The notes under the pieces: model-generated
Seen by the model: the letters and a program-made list of their open reading frames with translations, nothing else
Databases searched by the model: none
Told to the model about the DNA's origin: nothing
Shown here: positions 8,584-16,658 of the stretch, one piece after another
Position numbering within the stretch: the first letter of the stretch is position 1
How the letters are laid out: each line of letters starts with the position of its first letter
Position numbers and translations under genes: made by a program
From: DATLHO01 sp035539855
GTDB taxonomy: Bacteria > Bacteroidota > Ignavibacteria > OLB7
Assembly (NCBI GenBank): GCA_035539855.1
Contig: DATLHO010000150.1
Coordinates: 1 to 29,799 of the forward strand
DNA length: 29,799 bases
Direction of reading: 5' to 3'

Positions 8584-9027
8584 CGTTGACGGCTGACGTG
8601 ATGATGAACTGATCGATGACTGACTGATCGATGACTGACTGACTCGATGACCGACTGATGATCGACATGTGATGGTGCTTTGAGACGCACAAGGACCTGC
8701 TCGACGATGATGATGACCTGAGACGACTGACTGAGACACGATGATGATGATCGGATGCACGGCATCACCCCCCGTGCACGCCGAGCCGACAGACGATGAA
8801 CAGGTGCCCGTTTGGGCGCGAGGCGGGAAGCGGGCGGTGGTCCTGCTCGTGGCGCTCGATGCGCGACAGCATTGCGTTGGTGGATTCGATGCCGGGGGCG
8901 ATCAGCCGTGGGAGTAATTGGACGAAAGCTCCCGCATCGGATACACTGCCGACAATGAGTTCGCATCGACGCCGCGAACGGGATCGCCGGCCAGGCCTCG
9001 CGCCGACCGATGATCGATGATGATGAC
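8584..9027. other. Intergenic stretch rich in TGA/GATGA; no supported gene
   Basis: The gap between the cytochrome gene and the convergent recQ. Its first 180 bases are of simple composition (GATGA, GACTGA), including a 15-bp repeat listed separately. The remainder (about 8760-9027) has short open frames on both strands with no recognisable protein features. A weak sigma70-like pair (TTGGAC, 17 bp, ATACAC) occurs near 8918-8946 on the plus strand, with no credible gene behind it. Confidence 0.45.
8608..8669 (+). repeat. 15-bp minisatellite, two exact plus two degenerate copies
   Basis: The unit ACTGATCGATGACTG is exact at 8608-8622 and 8623-8637. Degenerate 16-bp copies follow at 8638-8653 and 8654-8669. 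It begins 25 bases after the cytochrome stop codon and contains TGA in several frames. Further GATGATGA runs lie near 8707-8715 and 8740-8750. Confidence 0.75.
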
Positions 9028-9061
9028 GAAGGGGAGAGTCGCGCACGCGGCTCTCCCCTTC
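9028..9061. terminator. Bidirectional hairpin terminator between the cytochrome gene and recQ
   Basis: A stem of about 16 bp (GAAGGGGAGAG paired with CTCTCCCCTTC, then CGCG/CGCG around a 2-nt loop, with one G-T wobble) sits between two convergent genes. It lies 40 bases beyond the recQ stop. Neither side has a long T run, so efficiency is uncertain, but the placement fits a shared terminator. Confidence 0.65.
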
Positions 9062-9100
9062 ATGCATCTGGAGCCCGGCTACGTTCGGCGACCGAAGACA

Positions 9101-11311
9101 TCACTCGCCGCCTTCGGCGGCCAGCCACGCGCGCACGAGCTTGAGCTCGTCGTAGGTGAAGCCCTCTCCGAGCGCGTCCATGACCGGCCGCAGGCCGAGC
9201 GCGCCGTGTTCGTTGAAGGCGGTCGCGATCGCGGCGACCTTGTCGGCGTCGACGAGGCGGTCGATCGCGGAGATCTGGCCGGCGGCGACGAGCTCCTCGA
9301 GGTGCGCGGTGATCGTGCCGCGCGAGAGCTTGCGCTGGCGCGCGATCTGCTCGGGTCCGAGTCCCTCGTCGAAGAGGACGAGCGTCTCGTCGATCGTGCC
9401 GGCACGCTTCGGCGCGGCCGTCGTGCGTCGCGTGCGCTCGCGTTGCTGGATCGGTCGAGATGTCGCCGAGAGCTCCGGGTGCTCGGCGACGTAGCGCTCG
9501 ATCTCGGCGAGGAACTCCGGTCCGAACGTCCTGGCCTTCGCCTCGCCGATGCCGTGTACCGCGCGCAGCGCCGTCTCGTCGCGCGGTACGCGGGCGGCCA
9601 TCTGCACGAGAGTCTTGTTGTCGAAGATCACGTACGCCGGCACGTCGTGCGCGTCGGCGATGCGCTTGCGCAGCGCGCGCAGCCGCTCGAAGAGGCCCAT
9701 GTGCTCCGCCGGCAGATCGATTCCGACGCGCGATGCGGCGGGCGCCTTCTGCGGCGGCCGCATGCGGCGCAGCACGAGCGGCTCGCGGTTGCGCAGAAAC
9801 TCCGCGCCACGCTCGGTCACCCGCAGCACGTTGTATTCGTCGGCGTTCTGCACGAGGATCCCCTGGGCGAACAGCGCCTGGGCCACCGCCCGGAAGTCGT
9901 CCTTCGAGTACTCCTTGCCGATACCGTAGGTGGGCAGGAGGTTGTGCCGGTAGTTGAGCACGCGTGCGCCCTCGGAGCCGCGCAGCACGTCGACGACATG
10001 CGAGAGGCCGAAGCCCTCGCGCAGCCTGATGACGCATGACAGCAGCATCTGCGCCGGCCGCGTCGCGTCGAAGGTCTCGAGCCGGTCGGGCTCGGTGCAG
10101 TTGTCGCAGTTGCCGCACCGCTCCGCGCCGTAGGTCTCGCCGAAGTGCCCGAGCAGCGTCACGCGCCGACAGACGCCGTTCTCGGCGTAGTTCGTCATCT
10201 CGTTGAGCTGCTGCATCGCGACCATCCGCTCGACGCGGTCGGTCTTCTCGTCGATGAAGCGCTGGATCTTGACGCGATCGCCCGGACTGTAGAACAGCAC
10301 GCACTCCGACGGCAGCCCGTCACGACCGGCGCGTCCGGTCTCCTGATAGTAGCTCATCAGGTTCTTCGGAAGGTCGTAGTGGATCACGAAGCGCACATCG
10401 GACTTGTCGATCCCCATCCCGAACGCAATGGTCGCGCAGATGATGTCGACGTCGTCGCGGACGAACTTCTCCTGGTTGCCCGCGCGCGTCTCGTTCTCGA
10501 GACCGGCGTGGTACGGAAGCGCCCGCAGCCCCTGGCGGTTCAGGAAGTCCGCGACGGCCTCGGTGCGCGCGCGCGACTGGCAATAGATGATGCCGGACTC
10601 GCCCCGATGACGCCCGATGACGTCGAGCACCTGATCGGTGCCACCTGACTTCGGCACGACCTCGTAGTAGAGATTCGGACGGTCGAAGCTCGCGACGAAG
10701 CGAGCGGTCTCCGCGCCCAGGTCGAGCTGTTGAAGGATATCCTCCTGCACCCGGTTGTTCGCCGTCGCGGTCATCGCGATGATGGGCACCGCCGGGAAGC
10801 GATCGCGCAGCAGACGCAACTGGCGATAGTCGCTGCGGAAGTCGTGGCCCCACTCGCTGATGCAGTGCGCCTCGTCGATCGCGAAGAGACTCACGTCGAT
10901 CCGCGACAGGAAGTCCGCCATCTCCCCGCCGACGAGTCGCTCGGGCGCGACGTAGACGAGCTTGACCTCGCCGTCGATGATCTTCCGCCGGCGCGCCGAG
11001 TTCTCGGCGGGCGACAGCGAGCTGTTGATGAACGTCGCCGCGATGCCGTTCTCGACGAGCGCGTCGACCTGGTCCTTCATCAGCGCGATGAGCGGACTGA
11101 CGACGACGGTCACGCCCGGCATCAGCAGCGCCGGCAACTGGAAGCACAGCGACTTGCCGCCGCCGGTCGGCATCAGCACGAACGCGTCGCGGCCGGCGAG
11201 CACCGCGCGGATGATCTCCTCCTGCAGCGGCCTGAACTCACTGTAGCCGAAGTGCGTCTGCAGCGCGCCGTAGAGCCGGTCGTTCTGGATGTCGTCGAGG
11301 GTGGCGGGCAT
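9101..11311 (-). CDS. recQ: ATP-dependent DNA helicase RecQ
   Basis: This encodes 736 aa. It is a 3'-5' superfamily 2 helicase that unwinds forks and recombination intermediates. In order: helicase core with Walker A MPTGGGKS (K53), DEAH box at 146-149 followed by the aromatic-rich loop CISEWGHDFR, and motif VI QETGRAGRDG (about 323-332). Then come the zinc-binding cysteines C381, C399, C402 and C405, the RQC winged helix, and an HRDC domain (about 525-610). The last ~95 residues (DETLVLFDEGLGPEQIARQRKLSR and onward) form an extra helix-turn-helix segment like that of longer RecQ forms in Bacteroidota and Firmicutes. The ATG at 11309-11311 gives MPATLDDI just before the conserved FGYSEFRPLQ. 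An in-frame ATG 126 bases upstream would add unconserved residues. It stands alone, divergent from the Asp-box protein gene. Confidence 0.96.
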   Translation of the reverse strand: MPATLDDIQNDRLYGALQTHFGYSEFRPLQEEIIRAVLAGRDAFVLMPTGGGKSLCFQLPALLMPGVTVVVSPLIALMKDQVDALVENGIAATFINSSLSPAENSARRRKIIDGEVKLVYVAPERLVGGEMADFLSRIDVSLFAIDEAHCISEWGHDFRSDYRQLRLLRDRFPAVPIIAMTATANNRVQEDILQQLDLGAETARFVASFDRPNLYYEVVPKSGGTDQVLDVIGRHRGESGIIYCQSRARTEAVADFLNRQGLRALPYHAGLENETRAGNQEKFVRDDVDIICATIAFGMGIDKSDVRFVIHYDLPKNLMSYYQETGRAGRDGLPSECVLFYSPGDRVKIQRFIDEKTDRVERMVAMQQLNEMTNYAENGVCRRVTLLGHFGETYGAERCGNCDNCTEPDRLETFDATRPAQMLLSCVIRLREGFGLSHVVDVLRGSEGARVLNYRHNLLPTYGIGKEYSKDDFRAVAQALFAQGILVQNADEYNVLRVTERGAEFLRNREPLVLRRMRPPQKAPAASRVGIDLPAEHMGLFERLRALRKRIADAHDVPAYVIFDNKTLVQMAARVPRDETALRAVHGIGEAKARTFGPEFLAEIERYVAEHPELSATSRPIQQRERTRRTTAAPKRAGTIDETLVLFDEGLGPEQIARQRKLSRGTITAHLEELVAAGQISAIDRLVDADKVAAIATAFNEHGALGLRPVMDALGEGFTYDELKLVRAWLAAEGGE

Positions 11312-11746
11312 TGCGTGTTCTCGGTCGTTTCGCGTCGGACGGTCTGAATGTATGGCGCGGAGGCTCCGACACCGGACATGGCGTGGCTGGTTGGAGACGA
11401 TCGAGTGGACTCCAAAGGGCAGCCGCGACGTTCTCAATTCGCAAGCGAGGCCGCGGGCGCACGAACCGGGCGCGCATCGTGCGTCGGTACGCCGATGCGT
11501 CGGGCAGCCCCGCTACTCCCGCGCACGCTGCGCCGGCGCAGAAGCCCAACGCTCGCGCGCAAGGTACGTCTGCCCGTCGCCGATCCTTCGGGACGGCCGC
11601 ATTTGGCCGCGAGGAAATCCCTCCCCGTCTGTAGATTCCCTCTCCCCACTGTCAGGCGACGCCGAGAGCGCGTGTCTCGCTGAACAGGACCCCGACCGAA
11701 CCGTCCCCGAGCCTCATCCCCGGTTTCACCCTTCAGGGCAAATCCC
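11312..11746. other. Divergent intergenic region, promoters not resolved
   Basis: About 435 bases between recQ (-) and the Asp-box protein gene (+). No gene is supported. A single TTTCACCC at 11724-11731, about 16 bases before the ATG, repeats the hexamer of the operator arrays but has no partner half-site. A weak -7-like sequence (TAGATTCC, 11632-11639) has no TTG at the right distance. On the minus strand TACATTCA (complement of 11345-11352) is a poor match. None of these is called as a promoter. Confidence 0.4.
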
Positions 11747-13576
11747 ATGAGAACGTTTCCCCGACTCCTTCCACTGATTGCCATCATCGGCACGACGACC
11801 GCCGCCCTCGCGCAGGAGGCCGACCGGCCGAGCGCCGTCGAGCGCCGCCGCGCGGTCATCGAGCGCCGGCTCGAGAGGATCTTCGCCGAGAAGCTCGACC
11901 GCAAGGCTCCGGTGGCTCCGGAGTCCAAGCGCGACGCCGCGCCGTTGATGCGCGCGCCGTCGGAGGTCACCGTCAGCAGCCATTCGGCGCAGGAGGCGGA
12001 GCTGCACGCGGTGATCAATCCGACCGACAGCAACAACATCGTGATCTCGGCAATCCGCACCTCCGCGCAACAGGCGGGTCTTGCGCTGCCGATCTACTAC
12101 TCGCGGGATTTCGGCGAAACGTGGCGGCTCTCGAGCTTCATGCCGCGCGCGATGGGCGGCGGAGATCCGGTCTTCACCGCCGATGCCGACGGCACGCTGT
12201 ACTACTCGTGGATCGAGCTCGTCCTCCGCTCGCAGACTCGCATCGACGAGGGGATTCTCTGGTCGCGCTCGACCGACGGCGGCGCGACGTGGGCGCGAGC
12301 GGACACGATCGCCTACGGGCAGATGACGCAGGGCGCCAACGGCACGACCGGCAAGATGTCCGACAAACAGTGGATGGCCGTCGACCGCTCGAGCTCCACG
12401 CGACGGGGAACGCTGTACACGGTGTTCCTGCAGATGGAGATGACGGGGATCTCGGCAGACCTGGCGATCGTCGTGAAGCGCAAGCCCGCCGGCGCGGCGA
12501 AGTTCATTCGCGAGCCGGTTCCGGTGACCGACGCGTCGTTCATCGACATGCAGTTCGCGAGCATCGGCGTCGACCATCGCGGAGACGTGCATGCGTTCTT
12601 CTTCGGTCAGCGCGACGGCGACGCGGAGCACCGGCTGTGGCACTCGGTCTCGCGCGACGGCGCAGAATCGTTCGAGACGCCGCGACCGGTCGGGCCGATC
12701 CGGTTTCCGGCTCGCTCGAACAACGTGCCCGAGCACCTGCCGCAGCGGCTCGGCGCGCTTCCGCAGTTCGCCGTCGACGGCGGCGAGGCGAGTCCGCACA
12801 GGGGCAACCTCTACGCCGTCTGGTTCTCGAACGATCTGAGCGAGCAGGGACCGGGAACGCACTTCAGTCCCTTCCAGGTCTACTTCGCGCGCTCGGTCGA
12901 CGGCGGCGCGAGCTGGAGCTCGCCGATGCGGGTCAACGACGACACGACGATGGAGGGCGTCGATCACCTCTATCCGAGCATCGATGTCGCCCCGAACGGC
13001 GCGGTCGTGCTGACGTGGTACGACGGCCGGCAGAGCCCGGGCAACAGCGATCTCCATCATTACACCGCCTACTCGCTCGACGGCGGTGCGACGCTCAAGC
13101 CGAACATCCGGGTCTCGACCGAATCGTCGAACAGCAACGCGTACGTCATCGGCAACTTCGGGATCGGCGATTACACCAAGTGCCTGAGCACGAACGGCTA
13201 CGCGATTCCGATCTGGGTCGACGGCCGCGGCAACGACGGCAACCTCGACATCTTCGCGGCCTTCGTCCCTCTGCGCGAGTCGCCGAGCGGCGTCGAGGTG
13301 CTGCACGAGGTCATCGCCTCGGCGCAGCTCTCGGCCGCGCCGAATCCCGCCGCCGTGACGAGTCTCGTCGAGCTCACCCTGCGGCACGCGGGCGAGATGC
13401 GTGTCGAGCTCGTCGACATGCTCGGAACGGTCGTGACGACGCTCGCCAGCGGACGGCTCGACGCCGGTGCGCACCGGCTGACGCTCGACTGCTCGGCGAT
13501 CGCCCCCGGACGCTACCTCGTGCGCGCCGCCGGCGAGGCCGGGACCGTCACGACGCCGCTCGAGATCGTTCGATAG
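11747..13576 (+). CDS. T9SS-secreted Asp-box (BNR, sialidase-like) protein
   Basis: This encodes 609 aa. Residues 1-22 are a signal peptide (ending ALA before Q23). The body is a beta-propeller of the sialidase/BNR type with Asp-box motifs SxDxGxTW: SRDFGETW (119-126), STDGGATW (175-182) and SVDGGASW (383-390, Ser for Thr). The last ~80 residues (AAPNPAAVTS, then VELVDMLGTVV, then APGRYLVRAAGE) form a T9SS type A sorting domain, so the protein is probably exported across the outer membrane and anchored or released. The Arg triad and nucleophile of true sialidases are not evident, so glycosidase activity is not claimed. It may bind or process polysaccharide or be structural. It ends in a strong terminator and lies 130 bases before the TPR-SARP regulator gene in the same direction. 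Confidence 0.88.
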   Translation: MRTFPRLLPLIAIIGTTTAALAQEADRPSAVERRRAVIERRLERIFAEKLDRKAPVAPESKRDAAPLMRAPSEVTVSSHSAQEAELHAVINPTDSNNIVISAIRTSAQQAGLALPIYYSRDFGETWRLSSFMPRAMGGGDPVFTADADGTLYYSWIELVLRSQTRIDEGILWSRSTDGGATWARADTIAYGQMTQGANGTTGKMSDKQWMAVDRSSSTRRGTLYTVFLQMEMTGISADLAIVVKRKPAGAAKFIREPVPVTDASFIDMQFASIGVDHRGDVHAFFFGQRDGDAEHRLWHSVSRDGAESFETPRPVGPIRFPARSNNVPEHLPQRLGALPQFAVDGGEASPHRGNLYAVWFSNDLSEQGPGTHFSPFQVYFARSVDGGASWSSPMRVNDDTTMEGVDHLYPSIDVAPNGAVVLTWYDGRQSPGNSDLHHYTAYSLDGGATLKPNIRVSTESSNSNAYVIGNFGIGDYTKCLSTNGYAIPIWVDGRGNDGNLDIFAAFVPLRESPSGVEVLHEVIASAQLSAAPNPAAVTSLVELTLRHAGEMRVELVDMLGTVVTTLASGRLDAGAHRLTLDCSAIAPGRYLVRAAGEAGTVTTPLEIVR

Positions 13577-13606
13577 AGCCGAGCGACGATCACGCTCGAA
13601 AGCAAC

Positions 13607-13635
13607 CGGGGGGATGGGCAATGCCCGTCCCCCCG
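13607..13635 (+). terminator. Hairpin terminator after the Asp-box protein gene
   Basis: A 13-bp G+C-rich stem (arms 13607-13619 and 13623-13635, one wobble) closes on an AAT loop 31 bases after the stop codon and is followed by CTTC. The apical GGGC-AAT-GCCC matches the terminator at 1291-1323. The T run is poor, so this call rests on stem strength and position. It separates the gene from the downstream regulator. Confidence 0.7.
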
Positions 13636-13706
13636 CTTCACACGTCGCGAAACATCGGCGACCGGCGAGGGTTCCTGAGCGCACACCGGATCCATAACCG
13701 TCACGC

Positions 13707-16199
13707 ATGTCCCAGCTCAACGCACCATCCCCGGGCGACGTCACCATGCCGTCGTCCACGAGTGAGTCGCCGGCATCTGGCTCTCCATCGACCTCTCCGC
13801 CCGCTCTCGGTGCGATCATCGATCGCGCCTGGCACCTGCGTTCGGCCGACGCTGCGGGCTCGATCGAGCTCGCCTCCGAGGCGCTCGCGCTCGCCCGCGA
13901 ATCCGGCGATGAGCAGGCGGCGGCGCTTTCGTTGCGCACGATCGCGATCGCTCATGTCGCACTGGCGGAGTATGACGAAGGGAACGCGCGGGCCGCGGAG
14001 GCGCTCGCGCTCTTCGAGCGTCTGGGCGATGCCGCCGGCGCGGCCGTCGCGCTCGCGACGATGGCGACGTCGGCGCGCCGCATCGGCGAAGTCGCCAGCG
14101 CGCGCGAGCTACTCGGCCAGGCGCTCGAGCGCGCGCAGCGCAGCGGCTCGGGCGAGGCCGTCACCATCTGCCTCAACGGCTTCGGAAATCTCCACCGCTC
14201 GACCGGCGAGTACACGCTCTCGCTGCAACTGCATCGACAGGCGCGCGATCTCGCGCGTGAGTATGGCAGTCTCGAGGAGGAGTGCTCGGCGACGCTCGGC
14301 ATCGGCGGGTCGCTCGAGCGACTCGGCAGCTTCACCGAGGCGCTCGAGGTGTACCACGAAGCGCTCGCGATCGCCCAGCGCACCGGGCACACGCGCATGG
14401 AGGCCTACGCGGCCGGCAACATCGGCACGACGCTCGAGCGACTCGGTCGCGTCGGCGAGGCGCTCGAGTACGAGCTGCGCTCGCTCGCGATGAAGCAGCG
14501 CGCCGGCGATCGATGGGGCCTCGGTATCTCCTACAACAACCTCGGCATCATCTACCGCTACCTCGGCAACTACGCGAGCGCGCTCGAGGCGCTCGTCGCG
14601 TCGCTCGCGGTCACGCGCGAGATCGGCGACCGCGAGGGCGAGTCCGTCGCTCTCAACTGCATCGGCCAGGTCTACGAGGAGATCGGGGACATGACGAAGG
14701 TCTTCGGATGCTTCAGCTCGAGCCTCGAGATCTCCAAGACGATCGGATTCAAACAGGGCGAGGCGTATTCGCTGTCGCATCTCGGTCGCTTCCACGCGCA
14801 CATCGGCGACATGCCGCGCGCGCTCGCCTACTACATACGCTGCCTGCGCATGGCCGAGCAGAGCGGCGAGCGTTATCTCGAGCGCTCGGCGCTCGACGAG
14901 GTCGCGCGCGCCTACAGTCATCTCGGCGACCTCGACAGGGCGGCCGAGTACCTCCGCCGCGCGATCGAGCTCAGCCGCACGACCGGGGATCGACTCGGTG
15001 AGGCGACCTCGCTCTGGACGATGGGGGAGATGCTCACGCGCGAGCGGCCCGATCGGGCCGGGCTCGAGTACCTGTCGCAGTCGCTCGCGATCGCGGTCGA
15101 GATCGGCAACCGTGACGTGCTGCGTAGCCTGCATCTGACGCTTGCCGGCGTCTACGACCGACTCGGCGACGAGGCCGGCGCGACCGCGCACCGTGCGGAG
15201 TACCAGGCCTGCGCCGAGGAGATCTTCAACGCCGAGGCGACGCGACGGGTCTCCGAGCTGCTCGTCGGTTTCGAGGGTGAGTCCGCGCGCCGGCATGCGG
15301 CGATGCTCGGGCTCGATGACGCCGATCTTCTGGAGATCAACGCAGCGGTCGAGCGCGAGGTCGCAAGCCGGATCGTCTCCATCGGCATGCCCCGCGCGAG
15401 CGACGGTGAAACGACCATCGTGCGCGATGGCATCGTCGACGCCGATCCGGCGGGCATCGTCGTGCGAACGTTCGGCGAGTTTCGCGTCTCGGTCGGCGGT
15501 CGCGATCTCGGCACGGCCCAGTGGAAGCGACGCCGCGCGCGCGATCTGTTCAAGCTGCTGCTGATCAACCATCGCCGGTCGATGACCATCGACGAGATCA
15601 TCGAAACGCTGTGGGGAGGCCGCGCCGATCGCAAGTCGGAGATGCTCGTGATGAACGCGATCTCGCACATCCGCAGCGCGCTCGAGCCCGAGCGACGCCG
15701 CGGCGCGAGCTCGAAGTATCTCATCGGCAACGATCGCAGCTACGCGCTGCACCTCGGCGACGGAGGCTGGATCGATTTCCTCGGATTCAAGGAGCTCATC
15801 GTCTCGGCCCGTCGTGCGGGCAGCGCACGCGAGCGGCGTGATCTCTACGAGCAGGCGATCGATCTGTACCGAGGCGATTTTCTGAAGGAGGATCTTTACG
15901 AGCCGTGGACGGCGACCGAGCGCGATCTGCTGAAGGATGCATTTCTCGAGGCGGTGGAATTTCTCGCCGTCGAATATCACCGCGCCGGCGAGCTCGATGC
16001 TGCGATCGATGCATCGCGACGGATTCTCGCGCACGACAGCACGAGTGAGCGTGCGCACGAAGTTCTCATCGCATCGCTCGTGGCGCGAGGCCGTCACGCC
16101 GAGGCCCGGCGTGTCGTCGAGGAGTGCCGCGCGGCGTTTCGACGCGAGCTCGACGAGGAACCGCCGGAGAAGATCCTCGCGCTGTTAAATGCGCGTTAA
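13707..16199 (+). CDS. TPR protein with C-terminal SARP-type DNA-binding and BTAD domains
   Basis: This encodes 830 aa with no signal peptide, so it is cytoplasmic. Residues of about 35-510 are a run of tetratricopeptide repeats of the 40-residue type (GNIGTTLERLGRVGEALEYE, then NNLGIIYRYLGNYASALEAL, and so on). Residues of about 585-680 look like an OmpR/SARP winged helix (VRTFGEFRVSVGG, then RRARDLFKLLLIN, then TIDEIIETLWGG). Residues of about 690-828 form a bacterial transcriptional activator domain, itself TPR-like (LYEQAIDLYRGDFL and onward). In actinobacterial SARP/AfsR proteins the DNA-binding module is N-terminal; here it is C-terminal. It is therefore likely a transcriptional regulator with a large protein-interaction or sensing region. 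Its targets are unknown; the upstream secreted Asp-box protein is a neighbour, not a proven target. The start at 13707 is the first ATG after the upstream terminator; 13746 is an alternative. Confidence 0.85.
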   Translation: MSQLNAPSPGDVTMPSSTSESPASGSPSTSPPALGAIIDRAWHLRSADAAGSIELASEALALARESGDEQAAALSLRTIAIAHVALAEYDEGNARAAEALALFERLGDAAGAAVALATMATSARRIGEVASARELLGQALERAQRSGSGEAVTICLNGFGNLHRSTGEYTLSLQLHRQARDLAREYGSLEEECSATLGIGGSLERLGSFTEALEVYHEALAIAQRTGHTRMEAYAAGNIGTTLERLGRVGEALEYELRSLAMKQRAGDRWGLGISYNNLGIIYRYLGNYASALEALVASLAVTREIGDREGESVALNCIGQVYEEIGDMTKVFGCFSSSLEISKTIGFKQGEAYSLSHLGRFHAHIGDMPRALAYYIRCLRMAEQSGERYLERSALDEVARAYSHLGDLDRAAEYLRRAIELSRTTGDRLGEATSLWTMGEMLTRERPDRAGLEYLSQSLAIAVEIGNRDVLRSLHLTLAGVYDRLGDEAGATAHRAEYQACAEEIFNAEATRRVSELLVGFEGESARRHAAMLGLDDADLLEINAAVEREVASRIVSIGMPRASDGETTIVRDGIVDADPAGIVVRTFGEFRVSVGGRDLGTAQWKRRRARDLFKLLLINHRRSMTIDEIIETLWGGRADRKSEMLVMNAISHIRSALEPERRRGASSKYLIGNDRSYALHLGDGGWIDFLGFKELIVSARRAGSARERRDLYEQAIDLYRGDFLKEDLYEPWTATERDLLKDAFLEAVEFLAVEYHRAGELDAAIDASRRILAHDSTSERAHEVLIASLVARGRHAEARRVVEECRAAFRRELDEEPPEKILALLNAR

Positions 16200-16430
16200 G
16201 GAGCGACACGATATTTGTAGGAGAGTCAGCGAGAGTGTCGGCGAAACAGGAAACGAGTTGGTAGGTGGCCGTCGCTGTCGTGACTTATCCGAACCGATGT
16301 CTCATGATGAGCATGTTGCCGATGATGATGTGTTGAGCTTCGATCGAATGGCGCATCCGAGAAACGACGTGGCGGGGTGCCGCACTTGGCGGTGTGGGCG
16401 TCCCAGGACGTTTTTCCGATGAAGCACATC
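16200..16430. other. Intergenic region between convergent genes, no supported gene
   Basis: About 230 bases following the TPR-SARP gene. They contain GATGATGATG-type simple sequence near 16318-16333 and no protein-like reading frame. The three hairpins listed next fill the rest of the gap up to the stop codon of the OmpA-family gene. Confidence 0.45.
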
Positions 16431-16432
16431 CA

Positions 16433-16490
16433 CCGGGGTATCGCCGCGTGAAGGCAAAAAAAGGGAGAGGCCTTCACCGGCGATACCCGG
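16433..16490. terminator. Long hairpin with purine loop (terminator or structured RNA)
   Basis: Arms of about 20 bp (16433-16455 and 16470-16490; GGGTATCGCCG paired with CGGCGATACCC, plus TGAAGGC/GCCTTCA, with one small bulge) enclose a 14-nt loop of seven A followed by GGGAGAG. It lies between convergent genes and could end transcripts from the TPR-SARP gene. The A-rich loop is unusual for an ordinary terminator. Confidence 0.5.
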
Positions 16491-16521
16491 AGTGGACGAA
16501 GAGACTCGCAAGTGAACAGGT

Positions 16522-16555
16522 CAACGGCCGTGCGGCAATCGTCGCACGGCCGTTG
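16522..16555. terminator. Perfect 13-bp hairpin
   Basis: CAACGGCCGTGCG (16522-16534) pairs perfectly with CGCACGGCCGTTG (16543-16555) around an 8-nt loop. It is followed on the plus strand by TTGTACC. It is the second of three strong hairpins in the gap between convergent genes. A terminator role is inferred from position. Confidence 0.5.
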
Positions 16556-16599
16556 TTGTACCGGCCTCGGACGAGTCGAAGAATATTCTCGAGAATGCG

Positions 16600-16635
16600 C
16601 GAAGGGCTCCGGAGAAAAATCTCCGGAGCCCTTCG
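16600..16635 (-). terminator. Strong hairpin terminator of the OmpA-family gene
   Basis: A perfect 15-bp stem (16601-16615 with 16620-16634, extendable by one pair each side) closes on an AAAA loop, which reads TTTT in the minus-strand transcript. It begins 24 bases after the stop codon at 16659. There is no T run after the stem on the minus strand. Confidence 0.7.
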
Positions 16636-16658
16636 TCGCAAGCATCGCGTGTTGGCGA

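Noticed and set aside
8765..9067. A possible 100-aa minus-strand gene between the cytochrome gene and recQ.
   Set aside because: Its start lies inside the bidirectional terminator, no ribosome site or promoter is seen, and nothing in the sequence is recognisable. A shorter 35-aa version is equally unsupported.
11602..11639. TTTG and TAGATTCC as a promoter for the Asp-box protein gene.
   Set aside because: The spacer is 26 bp instead of 19-21 and the -7 box has two mismatches.
11747..13576. Calling the Asp-box protein a true sialidase.
   Set aside because: Asp boxes and a propeller are visible, but the arginine triad and the Tyr/Glu nucleophile pair could not be placed, so only the fold is claimed.
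12121..14493. Long plus-strand and minus-strand frames across the Asp-box and TPR-SARP genes.
   Set aside because: They cross gene boundaries and the terminator at 13607-13635, and show no recognisable protein features.
16226..16645. A 139-aa minus-strand frame between the convergent genes.
   Set aside because: It runs through all three strong hairpins and has no protein-like pattern.
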